DNA from: Phragmites australis
Taxonomy: Eukaryota > Streptophyta > Magnoliopsida > Poales > Poaceae
Reading direction: 5' to 3'
Length of the DNA: 64,000 nucleotides
NCBI RefSeq assembly: GCF_958298935.1
Contig: NC_084933.1
Coordinates: forward strand, 25,072,334-25,136,333
In this document: positions 53,714 to 64,000 of the stretch, piece after piece
Numbering within the stretch: position 1 is the first letter of the stretch
Layout of the letters: each line of letters starts with the position of its first letter
Notes under the pieces: model-generated
Told to the model about the DNA's origin: nothing
Databases searched by the model: none
Seen by the model: the letters and a program-made list of their open reading frames with translations, nothing else
Program-made: the position numbers and the translations under genes

Positions 53714-53787
53714 CCAACGGCTAGTGGGCCGCAGCGGGAGCCGTTGGATCGGACGGCTCGATAGGGCCGGCCCCGTGGTCGTAACGG
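53714..53787 (-). promoter_or_regulatory. Cluster of three MSA-like elements upstream of cyclin B2
   Basis: CCAACGGCTA at 53714-53723, TCCAACGGCT on the minus strand at 53739-53748, and a TAACGG core at 53782-53787. The first two match the mitosis-specific activator consensus YCYAACGGYYA well. In plants MSA sites are bound by three-repeat MYB (MYB3R) factors and give G2/M expression of B-type cyclins. They lie 520-600 bp upstream of the ATG. Confidence 0.7.
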
Positions 53788-53829
53788 TCGCCTCCCCTCC
53801 CCTTCCCCGCGTGGGCATGCACGTGCTTT

Positions 53830-55553
53830 CAAACTGACAGGTCCGGGTGCGCCGCCCGCCCTGGCGCCGTCCGGCCCGGGCTAGCCTCGGACGTTCGTTT
53901 GGGTCAGGTCAGAGCGCAACGCCCCCTATCCCACACCACTGACACGTGGGCCCAGGTTGTGTGCTGCATGCTGCATCACGACGCGTGGACCTTGAGGATG
54001 TTGGTTGGATCCACTTGACAGTGAAAACCGACGCGGCGACGCCCAGCATGGGAACACTTCAAACCAGGAGGAATTGGCGAGCCTACAGCGAGTAGTCACA
54101 GTCATCTGTCCCCACCGAGTGGAGACAGTGACGCTCCCCTCCACTGACATATGGAGCTTTTAAAGCCGTAGCGATGCGATCGAACGGAACGGATCGCATG
54201 ATCCCAGAAGAAGCCACGAGACGGGGATGGGTGGCGGTGGGTATGCTTGGTAGAGACCAGAGATAGCTGATGCTAGTCATTTATTATTATTTTGATGGAC
54301 TAGTAATTTATGCAGTTGTATTGTGTTAGTATCAGTATAGATTGTACGAGATTAAGATTTTGTCATTAAAATAATTGGCATAGAGACACTCTGCACTGTC
54401 ACTGTCGAATTTGACTGCTTGCCGTGCATGGACTGGTTGATTTGAAACCTTGTCCAAGTGTTTGACGCGAGTGACCGCATGCATCTCACATCCGTACGGC
54501 AGGATGGTTAGGAAGGAGTAGTGCTGTCACTTGAAAATAAAAAACAGCGGATTTTATTGCAACCATTAGATTCTCAGTTCAAATGCCGGTTTGGCACATA
54601 TAGTATGGGCAAGTGTGGTCAACTGCCTGGCAGGATTTACAGATTAAAACTCAATACAACTTGGAGAACACAGCTCCAAAATTGCTAATTAGTAATCGAG
54701 GTTTTTCTTCACTCAAATTTTGATCCGCCTGATTTGCCTCATGATTCACTCACAGAGTTTTCCCATGGCGTCCTGACAGTGGTTTTAATTCATCAGAGCC
54801 ACTACCATCATAGGTGGAGCTAGGGAGTTTTTGAGTGTCACAGGAAAAAAAAAAATCCTAGATGCTGGTATAGATTAGCTTTTTATTGAGAAAAAAATTC
54901 ACAAATACTAGTACAGATTAGTGCCACAGGCACAACTAGAATTCTCGTGCAGTGGGTGTTCTGCCTCCGCCACTGACTATCACAGATTTAAAATGGTTGC
55001 AGATTGACGGTGCACCAAGCAGTGGTCTAAGCAGAGCGGATGTAGTCTGGAACGGGAGGCGGAAGTCACTAAAATCCACCAATCTAATCAGGTGTTTACT
55101 CTTGAGGTATCCATGCGCTGTAACAGTTCTCAAATCTTTGATATCAATAATTTTATTTTGTACATGATGCAAACAAACAAATCAAAAGATGACAACTAAT
55201 GTCTCCCAAAATGATATAGGTTAAGATGGTTTATTGTTATTTGCATCCACTCAAATTGAAACACAGAAGTAATGCATTGACCTATCAAAAGATAACGAAA
55301 TAAAATATACACTAAAAATATAATGTTTGAGAGAACTCTTAATTAGGGTCATAAACCAATTTATATGGCTACATAATGTACCAACAATCCATTAAATTGA
55401 TAAACCAAAAGGCCTTGCAATGTCTAAAATAACTTCATCGTAACCTAATAGGACAAATAATGTATTTTGACTTTTCCACACTCCATTGATCTATTTGATC
55501 CTAGCTACTACCATAGTGAAGGCTTCAACAGTAAACCTCCATGCAGGCACTAA
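53830..55553. other. Intergenic DNA
   Basis: No gene is recognised. One possible small MITE (54811-54975) is listed separately. Confidence 0.5.
54811..54975. mobile_element. Possible hAT-like MITE
   Basis: Starts TAGGTGGAGCTAG and ends CTGCCTCCGCCACTG, imperfect inverted termini resembling those of the 47679-47913 element. The target duplication is unclear. Confidence 0.35.
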
Positions 55554-55958
55554 GGACGTGTTTGGATCGCCTGCTGAGCGCATGCATGCACCGGCGGATG
55601 CAGCATCGTGCGTACAAATTGATAGAGCGCGTTGTTTGGTTGCCGTGACGCTCGCGCTCTGTTTGCACCCGCTCGTGCGCGTATACGGTCGGATGCTGCA
55701 TGCGCCCATGCGACCAAATCGGTCGTAGCTCGCGTCCTGGCTCGCCAGATGCAACAGTTTGACGCTGGGCCCACTCGTCAGCGACAGCGAACTTCCTCAC
55801 GCAGCCTCAGATTCAGCCTACCAAACACAAGCTCAAATTCAACCTGCATCCGCTCATCCAACCAACCAAACACTCTTCTTTTCTAAAATATAGCTTCCCC
55901 TCATCCAGTATATACGATGCAGCTATACGAAACACCATGCAGGCAACCAAACACACCC
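55554..55958. mobile_element. Tourist-like (PIF/Harbinger) MITE
   Basis: Termini GGACGTGTTTGG and the inverse of CCAAACACACCC flank 405 bp without coding capacity. The 3-bp TSD TAA (55551-55553 and 55959-55961) is typical of Tourist elements. Confidence 0.75.
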
Positions 55959-55961
55959 TAA

Positions 55962-56835
55962 AGGACCATGATGTCGCCTCCTTGCTAAGCTACGACATTT
56001 TGCACATCTAAAAAAAGAAGGCTAGGTAGCTTCTACATTGTAATAAGGACCATGTTTGTTAGACAAAAGCCAAATATATGAGGTTTTCTTGGCCATAAGA
56101 CATAAAATCTTTGTTGCAATGCTAAATAATATAAACTGGCCACCAGAACAAATTCAAATGCCAATATATGTGAGAAAACTCAGGCTGAGTTTGAGAATGA
56201 TTATCATAGAAAAACAGTATTTTGCTTTGTCTACCAAGATTACATCACCTAGGAATCCATGTCTCAAAAATCCTGGACTCATATGCCAAATCATAACTCA
56301 TGTAATGTTCTCACACCCAATCTCTTATACAACAAGGAAAATAGCTCAATGGTAAGTCTCAAGTGCATTAAAGAAATCTATCAATATTTCTTCATTTCAA
56401 CAATATATGTTTCATAGCACCATTATCAAGTGTTGCATAAAGCAGCTTGTGGCTAATTGCTCCAAATGTTGAAGTATGTCATACTCACACCAGTGTATAA
56501 AACAAGGGTCATCAGTTACCTGCAACTTTGCTTTTTCTATTTATTTTATTTCTGGTTGGGGTGTAATTTCTTGCGCTGGCCTGGAAATGAACACAAAAAT
56601 AACCATATTGAGATCGTTATAATTGGATGCCAACCATTAGGGTAAGCATATGAGCTAAACTCAAGAAATAGTGTATATATGAGATAAACTAAAGTAAGCA
56701 TATGAACACCAGCATGTGAGCTAACTTCAAATTAGCACCTTCATCATAGTTCTAAATTCAACAAGCAAAGTTTCGCTCAAATCCAAAGTAGATGAAGGCA
56801 AAAATATCATAAGAGGCACGAGAAGGTTCCATGAG
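55962..56835. other. Intergenic DNA
   Basis: AT-rich. No gene or repeat structure is supported. Confidence 0.5.
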
Positions 56836-56840
56836 GTACT

Positions 56841-57011
56841 TGTAGGAAGAATATATTGCATGGAATGAATTGCATTGAGCCTCAAGAGCAGAATATATAG
56901 AGTATAAATATTGGAGGGCAAGAAGCCTCTCCTAGAGATAAGGCATGTATCCTGATATTACAATCAATCCTAAACTACCATATCTGGAGATATCCTAAAT
57001 ATACTCTAACA
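56841..57011 (-). repeat. 3' LTR of the Copia-like element
   Basis: Minus-strand start TGTTAGAGTATATTTAGG and end TTCTTCCTACA, 171 bp. Confidence 0.85.
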
Positions 57012-58771
57012 TCCCTCCGCAGTCGTAGCGGGAACATCACAGACGATGAGACTAGAGAGTAAGACAAATGACATCCCCCTGTAGTTGAAACAATGCGATG
57101 CAGATGCTGTGACTGGAGAAACTGATGAGTAGCTCATGCGGATGGTAGCCCTTTATGCCGATATTGAGGTAGCCGAGACCAAGGCGAGTAGCCATGGTCG
57201 CGGATGCCGTGCGTGAGATAGCCGTGATCGACATAGCCGTAGTCGGGGTTGCCGTGGTCTAGGGAGCCACACATGAAGCCATGGGTGCAAGGAGGTGCCA
57301 TGGTGACGGGCGCAGGGATGCCCGAGGGAAGAAGATGGTGACACGGATGAGACAATTGTCGAAGAGAGATCGATGCCGAAGTCGATGCAGTCGAGGCCAT
57401 CGTGGACGAGGTGTGCATCGGGTTTGCCAAGCCCAGAAACATATTAGAAATGAAGGCACATACTGGTGTTGCCAGTACCAAACACGTGAATGTAGGGAGC
57501 CTAACCAAACGCCAGTGTCTGAGGAGAGTGCCAATGCAGCTTGCGGTTATTGGAGTAGATAAAATAGTAGAGGAGGAGACTACGATGTTGGCAATGAGAT
57601 TGTGCTGGATGAAGGAGGTAGAGGGAGGCAGAACTAGCGGCGTGGAGCGGCGACACTAGTGTCCGAGAGAGTGTGGAGACGGTGCTCAAAGAATCCAATG
57701 AATAACCCAAACAATGTGATGAAGACCAAGTGTGCCGAAGACTGAGGTGATGATGCGCCGAGGGAGGTGGCGTTGGGAGCCAGAGTGTCGTGGCGCGTGG
57801 GACGTAGGGTGACGACAAGATCCTTCGTTTAGCCAGACCGCTCCAAGGATGGTGATGCAGTGCTACGAAGGTAGAACCACAGGTGGCAGCACTGCGACCT
57901 AAAGGTGACGCAACGATAGCCCTAGTTCTCAGGTAAGGGGTACACGTGTACTCATGGGAGACGAGGATGGGAGTCATTGCCGATCGGCCAGGATGAACCG
58001 CACGTGATCGGCTGATCAACCAAGGGCACGCAAGGCGGTTGAGGCAGATGGTCATGAGTGGAGGTGACGATGATGAACCAGAGGTGATGATGTATTGGCC
58101 ACGACACGTGTAGAGACAAGCGAGAGGCCTGGTCAAGAGGCCTACATCGGTGGTGGTGTGAATGGCTGACACTATGGGCGATGCATATGTCGGCAGATGG
58201 AGACAAGCGGAGCTGGATCCAGGTGCGTGGAGATGGGCGACATGGTGGGGAGTTGTGGCCAAGTTACGATGACGCTACGTGATCTAGCACGATGAGCGAC
58301 GTGACGTGCCAATTAACGGAGGTGCGTGGAGTCATGGAGTTGTGGCCGGGCGATGAGGTCGAGAGTGGTGGTCGAGTCCCAACGACACGTGGAGATCGAC
58401 AATACGAGCCATCCCATGGGCGTGGAGATGGCTGGAGTGTGGAGTCGATCGCTGTGGTGTCGAAGCTGAGGTCGAAGTAGAGGCATGAGGATGATGGGCG
58501 GTGGGCGATGCAAACCGATATTAGATCAGTAAAACCAAAGAGAAATGTCGATCAATAACCGACGAGAGAGAAAAACCCGATCAACGGATCAGTAAATGAC
58601 AATATAGGGCGGCCGATCAACATGATCGACGGTGCAAACCCTAGGTACAGGAGGTTCTGCCCACGATGAAGATCATGGAGATCGATCTCCCCGGGGGGGG
58701 GGGGGGCGATACGGAAGCTGGTGGCAGTTAGGGTTTGTGGCTTAGGGTTAGAACCTAAGATTGTGATACCA
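57012..58771. other. Interior of the Copia-like element
   Basis: A minus-strand open frame of 253 codons (58262-57501) has a low-complexity His/Ser/Pro/Thr composition and no recognisable motif. It is probably a chance frame in GC-biased sequence. The primer site lies at about 58759-58771 and the polypurine tract at about 57012-57025. Confidence 0.5.
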
Positions 58772-58874
58772 TATAGGAAGAATGTATTACCTGAAATGAA
58801 TTGCATTGTGCCTCAAAGGTGTAATATATAGAGTACAAAGCTTGGAGGGCAAAAAAAACCTCTCCTAAAGATAG

Positions 58875-60251
58875 TGTCGGAGGAATAACTCCAGTCGCAG
58901 GGATCCCGAGGGACCCCTTTTTAGAGATTCGGCCGGGGGGATGATCCTGAATCCGCCTTGGATGATGAAACAGGTGGGAACCGGTCGGGCCGGTGGACAC
59001 TAAGGAAGACTATAGGCGGGTTTATACAGGTTCAGGCCGCGCGGAGGCGTAATACCCTACTCCTGTGTGTATGCTATTGTATTATGAGAGCTCTTGGAAC
59101 GCCCTTTCTGGATCTCCAACGCCCCGGAGCTGGGGGTGGTATTACAATGGTATTTCTTGTCTATCTACTTGGAGCTCGGGTCTTCAAGTGCCGGACTCTC
59201 TGAGCTTGATGAACTACTCCTCTGAAAGGGCGAGCCTGAGTCTTCTCCGTCGGAATCTGAGAGTCCGGAGGCCCCAGGCGTCCTTCCAGAGCCCCCCCTT
59301 TTATACAACTGGGGGAGGCTTTGCGTGCTATCCTGACGCTACAGTTTGATGTTACAGGGGTTAACTACACGTTCCCTGAGCCGTCCCGTCGGCCTTCACG
59401 TCCCAGCTTTAGCAGACGCAGGGGAGGGGGCCCGCCGGGCAGCCTCTGAGCCGCCCCGCACGCTGCTAGGTCAGAGGGAGTCTGACACAGCAAGGGGGCT
59501 GGCAATAAGTCTTGCGGCATTGAATGCTCCCACGCCTCCCTGCCAGGCGAGGCAGGGACTGACGATAAGCGTGGGGGGAGTGGTCGGAAGTGACAAGCCC
59601 CTGCTCCTGCTGAGGCAGCAACGGGCCTCCCACCGATTGACACCTCACCGCTGAGCCCTTGTGGGGTCCAGCGACAAGGGGCTTCTAACGTCGTCGGGGA
59701 ACTGTGGGTGCCCGGAAGCTATGCCCGAGTACCCTCTTCCCGGTACTGTTTATCTTGGGTCGTCGGGGGACTTGGCTGCCCGGGGGCCACTACTCCTGGC
59801 CCCAAGCACCCTCTCCCGGTACTGTTGACTTTGTGTCTTCGGGGAGCTCAGGTACCCGGGGGCCACGTGGCGGTGGTCCCGAGCACGCCGCCGCCCGGAA
59901 CTGTCTTTCTCAGGTCCTCGGGGAACCGAGTGCTCGGGGGCCACTGATCACGGCCCCGAGCACTCTCTCCCGGTACCGTTCATGTCGGGTCTTCGGGGGA
60001 CTCCGAGCACTCGGGGGCCACTGACCCGGGCCCCGAGCACTCCTTCCCGGAACTTGGCTTCTCTTGTCATCGGGGAACCTGGGTGCTCGGGGGCCACTGC
60101 TCACGGCCTCGAGCACCGTCCCCCGGAGCTTGTCCTCCTTGGGCCCTCGGGGACCTCCCGTAGAGGTGACCCCTAAGGCATGGCACCACGTGGCACTGCT
60201 ACTGACCTGTCCCCGGGAATCGGGGAACCCCCGATCCCATTTCTCCGACAG
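58875..60251 (-). mobile_element. Solo Gypsy LTR related to the 14.4-kb element
   Basis: 1377 bp, TGTCGGAGGAATAAC...TTTCTCCGACA, TSD GATAG at 58870-58874 and 60252-60256. Its start shares CAGGGATCCCGAG and TTTTTAGAGATTCGGCCGGG with the LTRs at 4834 and 17746. It also carries a related tandem array. It is the footprint of recombination between the two LTRs of a related full element. Confidence 0.88.
59691..60145. repeat. Diverged tandem array of 69-79-bp units in the solo LTR
   Basis: Six units start near 59691, 59760, 59836, 59915, 59990 and 60067. Each has a TCNTCGGGG start, a CGGGGGCCAC block, a GGCCCCGAGCAC-like block and CCCGGNAC. This is the same design as the 73-bp array of the full element, but the units are far less alike. 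Only the third keeps CACGTG. Confidence 0.8.
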
Positions 60252-60330
60252 ATAGGATAGCTATCCTAGGATTACAATCAATCCTAAATTACCATATCTG
60301 GAGATATCCCGAATATACTCTAATAGTACT

Positions 60331-60465
60331 CTACCGAAACATGGTACATGCACATTCAAACCTGCAAGGAACCTACAGTGCTACCTATGACTGAATTATG
60401 AATGTGCATTGTAGCTATACCAGTGAAAGAAGCATCATGATTAAGGGAAAAGGCTCAACACTTAC
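60331..60465. other. Flank of the Copia-like element
   Basis: Short AT-rich stretch; nothing recognised. Confidence 0.4.
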
Positions 60466-60608
60466 CCATAGAAGAAGGACCTGAGCTTGATGTTATACAT
60501 AGTGACAAATGATTGTCCATCAATCTTGTTGCCGCTTTAGCAAGTCATTGTCCAGTTGTACTCATGCTCGGCCTTGAGATAGAACCACATGATGTTGTTC
60601 TGCTCCAT
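60466..60608 (-). pseudogene. Exon-like fragment, family not recognised
   Basis: From the ATG at 60608 the minus strand reads MEQNNIMWFYLKAEHEYNWT, then a TAA, then GQSFVTMYNIKLRSFFYG and a GTAAGTG donor at 60465. The amino acid composition looks like real protein, but the stop breaks it. I cannot assign a family. Confidence 0.35.
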
Positions 60609-61499
60609 GTAGGGTTATGAGCCTAGGCCCCAGGCCCGCATTGATGTTCTTGTGGACTTGCTACAAGAATTGAGGGAAACAACTATGTCGGTGTATAGAA
60701 TAGGAGGGTCCTCTATTCTGTGGGCCCACACGGATCAATTCCAGTTGGTAAAAGATTTTTCCCGAACTGGGTCCCACCGCGCGATCAGTCTGCGCGACTA
60801 GTCTGTGCCTTCACGACCAGGATCCTTACCACATAAGGAAAACCCGCGACCAACCTTCGCTGGTTGTGGGGCATGTACTCACCAAACTAGTCTATTCTTA
60901 TTAAATGCTTTCTACTCAAGTGTATTTCCTTCCCTAGGCACTCCACCCCGGCGGACAGGTCGTGGTACGTACAGAGGTGCCATGCCCTGTCCCGTAGCGT
61001 TAAATGCTATGGAACAGGCTTGCAGGCATGGCAGGACTCTTCACAGGCGCACGTGCGAGACCAGTGAGGTTACAGGGCAGGCTGGCTAATCGGGGTGAGG
61101 TGAGCATGGACATATCTGACGGATGGGACGGGCTTGTTAGTATCATCAGAGCAAAAGGTGTCCACTTGTAAGTTCATCCTCTCTCTCTCTGGTATATAAA
61201 GAGAGGGAGGAGTCGAGAAAACTCATGTATAACCAGTTCTAAAACACTGATAACCAAATACATAGGATATAGGGTTATTATCCTTCTAAAGGCCTGAACC
61301 TGAATAACCCCTATATTCTTGAGTTCATAGCATACACACCCCGCAAGCATTGTTCACGCGCCCTTCGATCGATACACCCTGGAATCATTGTTAGGGATTA
61401 ACCCTAGACAAATTAGATTTACCTTTGTGGTGGTAAAGAATGGAAGACTGATTAATGAATGAGTACAATGAAGTTATGATCAGAGGGCATGGGCGCACC
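60609..61499. other. Unassigned DNA
   Basis: Contains a TATATAAAG box near 61193 on the plus strand but no supported gene. Confidence 0.4.
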
Positions 61500-61637
61500 A
61501 GGAGGCTGAGTGTGTTGCCTCACATGGTCCTCCACAATAGCCGTCTTACCTAAGCCGATCTTGCCGATGAGGATGGGGTTGTTCGTAGTGAGGCCGGAGA
61601 GGATGATGATCTTTGCAACTTTAGTTGATACAATCAC
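61500..61637 (-). pseudogene. ClpB/HSP101-like ATPase fragment (Walker A region)
   Basis: The minus strand reads IIILSGLTTNNPILIGKIGL followed by GKTAIVEDH. This fits the first nucleotide-binding domain of the Hsp100/ClpB disaggregase family, where a TKNNP-type lead-in precedes the Walker A P-loop GxxGxGKT. Neither flank continues the homology and the frame ends soon after. It looks like an isolated exon scrap, perhaps carried by a transposon. Confidence 0.5.
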
Positions 61638-64000
61638 TATGAGAATGATGTAAAAAGCAACATAAGTATTTTACATATTTTTCTTATAGAAAGAAAAACT
61701 ACAGATAAATGAAAGATGCATAATATACCAATCCCGCACGTACGACCATGACAATTAGAAAAAAAAATCCATACATCTGAATATCGAGGAGAAACATTTA
61801 CAACAAAACTACATTCTTGTCCCAGAGTTTTGATCTGATAAAACAACTTTATACCTTTTTTCCATCATACGATGGCACAAGGAAGCACAATGGGTGTCAA
61901 ATTAACAAAAATCCAACTGGCCTTATTGCATGAGCTTGAAAGAGGTGTATTATTGGTGATATATAGCCTCCAAATTTCCTTTTGAAGATCATCTTTAGCA
62001 ACCCACATAGAACCTTTGTCTGTGCTCAAACTTCTTCTGAGCTTTGAGGTTCTCCTTTGTCCTCCAACTCTATAGATTTGCAGCTCTTTCTTTCATCTGC
62101 ACATCAACTCACATCTGCACACATTTCATGCATAAACCAACATACCCCACGATGGGGGCACACACACATCAAATATTCCATCATTTAATGGAAGTGGTAA
62201 TCCCGCTACCAAATTCTTAACTAAAAATGTTTGATACAATCTTGTAAACCACAAAGGCTCCAATAGACTCATACGACAAGCTAGAAAATAGTGAGATTAC
62301 CAACCGAACAAGTTTAATTGGACCAGGCAATTCGTCAAACAAGTTATGTGCAAGGATGAAGGGATAACACTGATGGAGGGAAGATTGAGCAGGAGTGGGA
62401 ATGAGAAGGGAAATTACTAGTGCATGACGGAAGTGTTCCTCAAACTCATGCTGCTTGGTCGTGGGTCTGGGCGGCGACATCCTTGCGCTCCCTGTTGGTG
62501 ATGCAGGCGGCCTTAGTGCACGCCTATGCATTGCGCAGCCGCTCGACCTATAGTAGTTGTATAACGTAGGCATTCCTCGGCACGTCGCGTATGTTCCTCT
62601 CGCGCGACTGCTCTAGTTGTGCTCATGCCTCCTGCCTCCCCGGAGGTGACCCGCGGGCTCCCAGCTCCTCAGGTTCGCCCTCGCAAGGGCCTGCATGCAG
62701 GCATGGAAGCAACGAGGATGGCACCGTGATGATGCTCTGGCCATGCCGTTCCGCTATGTGTTTCCTAGATGCTCTACGGGCACATGACCCTACATCTCTG
62801 GCGCTGTCGCACCGCCCTGCACCTGCAATCTGCTACCACCAGCGGAGAGGCGACGAGGGTGCCCATTGAAGGAGCGACGGTTGAAGGGGGTGCTGCTATG
62901 GCAGGGAGCGACGTGATGGTATGGGGAATGAGAGGAAAGAAGGTTGACCCCTACAGTTGGCAAGTTGCGATGCAGGAGAAGGGAGGTGCGATCGAGGAGG
63001 GATCCAGAGGGGTCCCCGTGGCTGCCAAGAACCCACCCATAATGAAGGAGCAAGCGATGATAGGGATCAAGAAAATGAACGAGATCAAGTCGGTGAGTGG
63101 CAACGAGGCTCCCTCCACGGGGCGAGCAAGTGAGGCAAGACGTTGTTTCGAGCAGCGATGCCAATGAGGGCGGATCTTGCGTCAAAATCTAGCCTTGGTG
63201 CGAGATCTGGCACCGCGAGAGGCGACAGGGTTCCTCTCGATGCGGGAGTCGAAGGAGAGGAGCTGAGACCGAAGCAAGGGAGGAAGGGAGGAGAGCTAGC
63301 GCGTGGGAAAGGGATGAGGACAAGCAGGATAAGGATCAAGAACACGGATATCGCGCGAGGAAACAGGCTGAATGGGATAAGGCCCCACATGTTGGCGCTT
63401 AGGATCACGAGGGAGAGGGAGCGAGTAGAAGAAATTTTTTGAGGCGAGAGGTAGAAAAACTACTGATTTTTTAAGCCCGCGAGTTTCATGAAATCCTACC
63501 TAATCCCAACCTATTAATAAACAATTTACAGCATGTGTCTCGATAAAAAGAGAGGAGTTTGATCAAAATCCTCCATTAATAAACAAGGATGGTTCGGATA
63601 GAACTTAATTGGTTGTGCACTGTATAGTTACAGCATGTATGTCAACTAAAGCACAAACATCAGTCCATTTTTCCGTGGATTCATCAGACAAGCAGGCAGA
63701 TTCAGGCTAAACAAAGCACCTCTTACATTTCTCAATTAAAAAGAAAATGAGCCCATGTCAGACGAAGAAACAAGCTCAATGTCACAACGGTAGCATGACA
63801 TGGGCTCTCAAGCATCTACTCTCGCGTGAAGAAAAAAGGATACAAACAACCAGCGGACTGCAGCGAACTAGCTATACCGGACAATCTAGTCTAAATGCAC
63901 CTCTGAGATTCCTTTTCGACATGTGGAAACACCAGCTAATCTAGCTACGTAAACTGAGCTTAACTAGAGAGCTTATATCTTTTTTCTATGGATCTGTAGG
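61638..64000. other. Right-end region without a firm gene
   Basis: Between about 62455 and 62640 one minus-strand frame looks helical and charged (AQLEQSRERNIRDV, VERLRNA, ACTKAACITNRERKDVAAQT) but contains two stops. It is at most a degraded coiled-coil exon. The plus strand at 62590-63420 is GC-rich without motifs. Nothing else is supported. Confidence 0.35.

Larger units (their letters stand above)
56841..60325 (-). mobile_element. Small non-autonomous Copia-like LTR element with a nested solo LTR
   Basis: The short LTR at 56841-57011 (171 bp) matches 58772-58869 plus 60257-60325. The TSD is GTACT at 56836-56840 and 60326-60330. On the minus strand the right LTR is followed by TGGTATCACAATC, a near match to the tRNA-Met primer site, and the left LTR is preceded by a purine tract (TGCGGAGGGA). 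The orientation is therefore minus. The interior (57012-58771) shows no gag or pol domain. The short LTR and small interior suggest a deletion derivative or TRIM-like element. Confidence 0.82.
58772..60325 (-). repeat. 5' LTR of the Copia-like element, split by a solo LTR
   Basis: The two halves, 58772-58869 and 60257-60325, match the two ends of the other LTR. The solo Gypsy LTR and its target duplication lie between them. Confidence 0.83.

Overview
The window is nuclear DNA of a flowering plant, almost certainly a grass. Its genes have many short exons with GT-AG introns and GC-rich first exons. It also carries nested LTR retrotransposons, MITEs of several superfamilies and a LINE. The species cannot be told from the sequence. 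All coordinates were worked out by eye from splice sites, reading frames and target-site duplications (TSDs).

Three intact-looking genes lie on the minus strand. They are a 10-exon O-fucosyltransferase-family gene (23940-27527, 574 aa), an 8-exon LAZ1/TMEM184 membrane protein gene (38715-41898, 474 aa) and a 10-exon B2-type mitotic cyclin gene (50165-53191, 419 aa). In all three the exon phases join without a break. The cyclin gene has a destruction box, and several AACGG (MSA-like) elements lie upstream of it. I see no functional link among the three.

The left third is a broken polygalacturonase (GH28) gene on the minus strand. Its exons 1-2 (21490-21057) and 3-4 (722-74) are separated by a 19.3-kb Russian-doll insertion in intron 2. 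An old non-autonomous element with a Copia-like gag (1278-20608, TSD CCTCT) sits in the intron. A young 14.4-kb Ty3/Gypsy Tat-type element (4834-19239, TSD GTAGA, minus strand) sits in that element's right LTR. The Gypsy element has gag, protease, RT, two RNase H domains and integrase. It also has a separate spliced antisense gene with its own TATA box. Its LTRs carry a 73-bp tandem array with a CACGTG hairpin in every unit. Exon 2 of the polygalacturonase has a 1-bp frameshift, so the gene is probably dead.

The middle holds a second non-autonomous LTR element (31696-35365, TSD GGCCA). Further right, an F-box/DUF295 gene relic is split in two by an L1-type LINE relic (about 43762-49320). The LINE was itself hit by a 2.3-kb solo LTR (44041-46323, TSD GTGCT) and a hAT-type MITE (47679-47913). 

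The right end holds a Tourist-like MITE and a short-LTR Copia-like element (56841-60325, TSD GTACT) with a solo Gypsy LTR (58875-60251, TSD GATAG) inside its 5' LTR. Beyond that are exon-like fragments, one of which resembles the ClpB/HSP101 Walker A region, and unassigned intergenic DNA.
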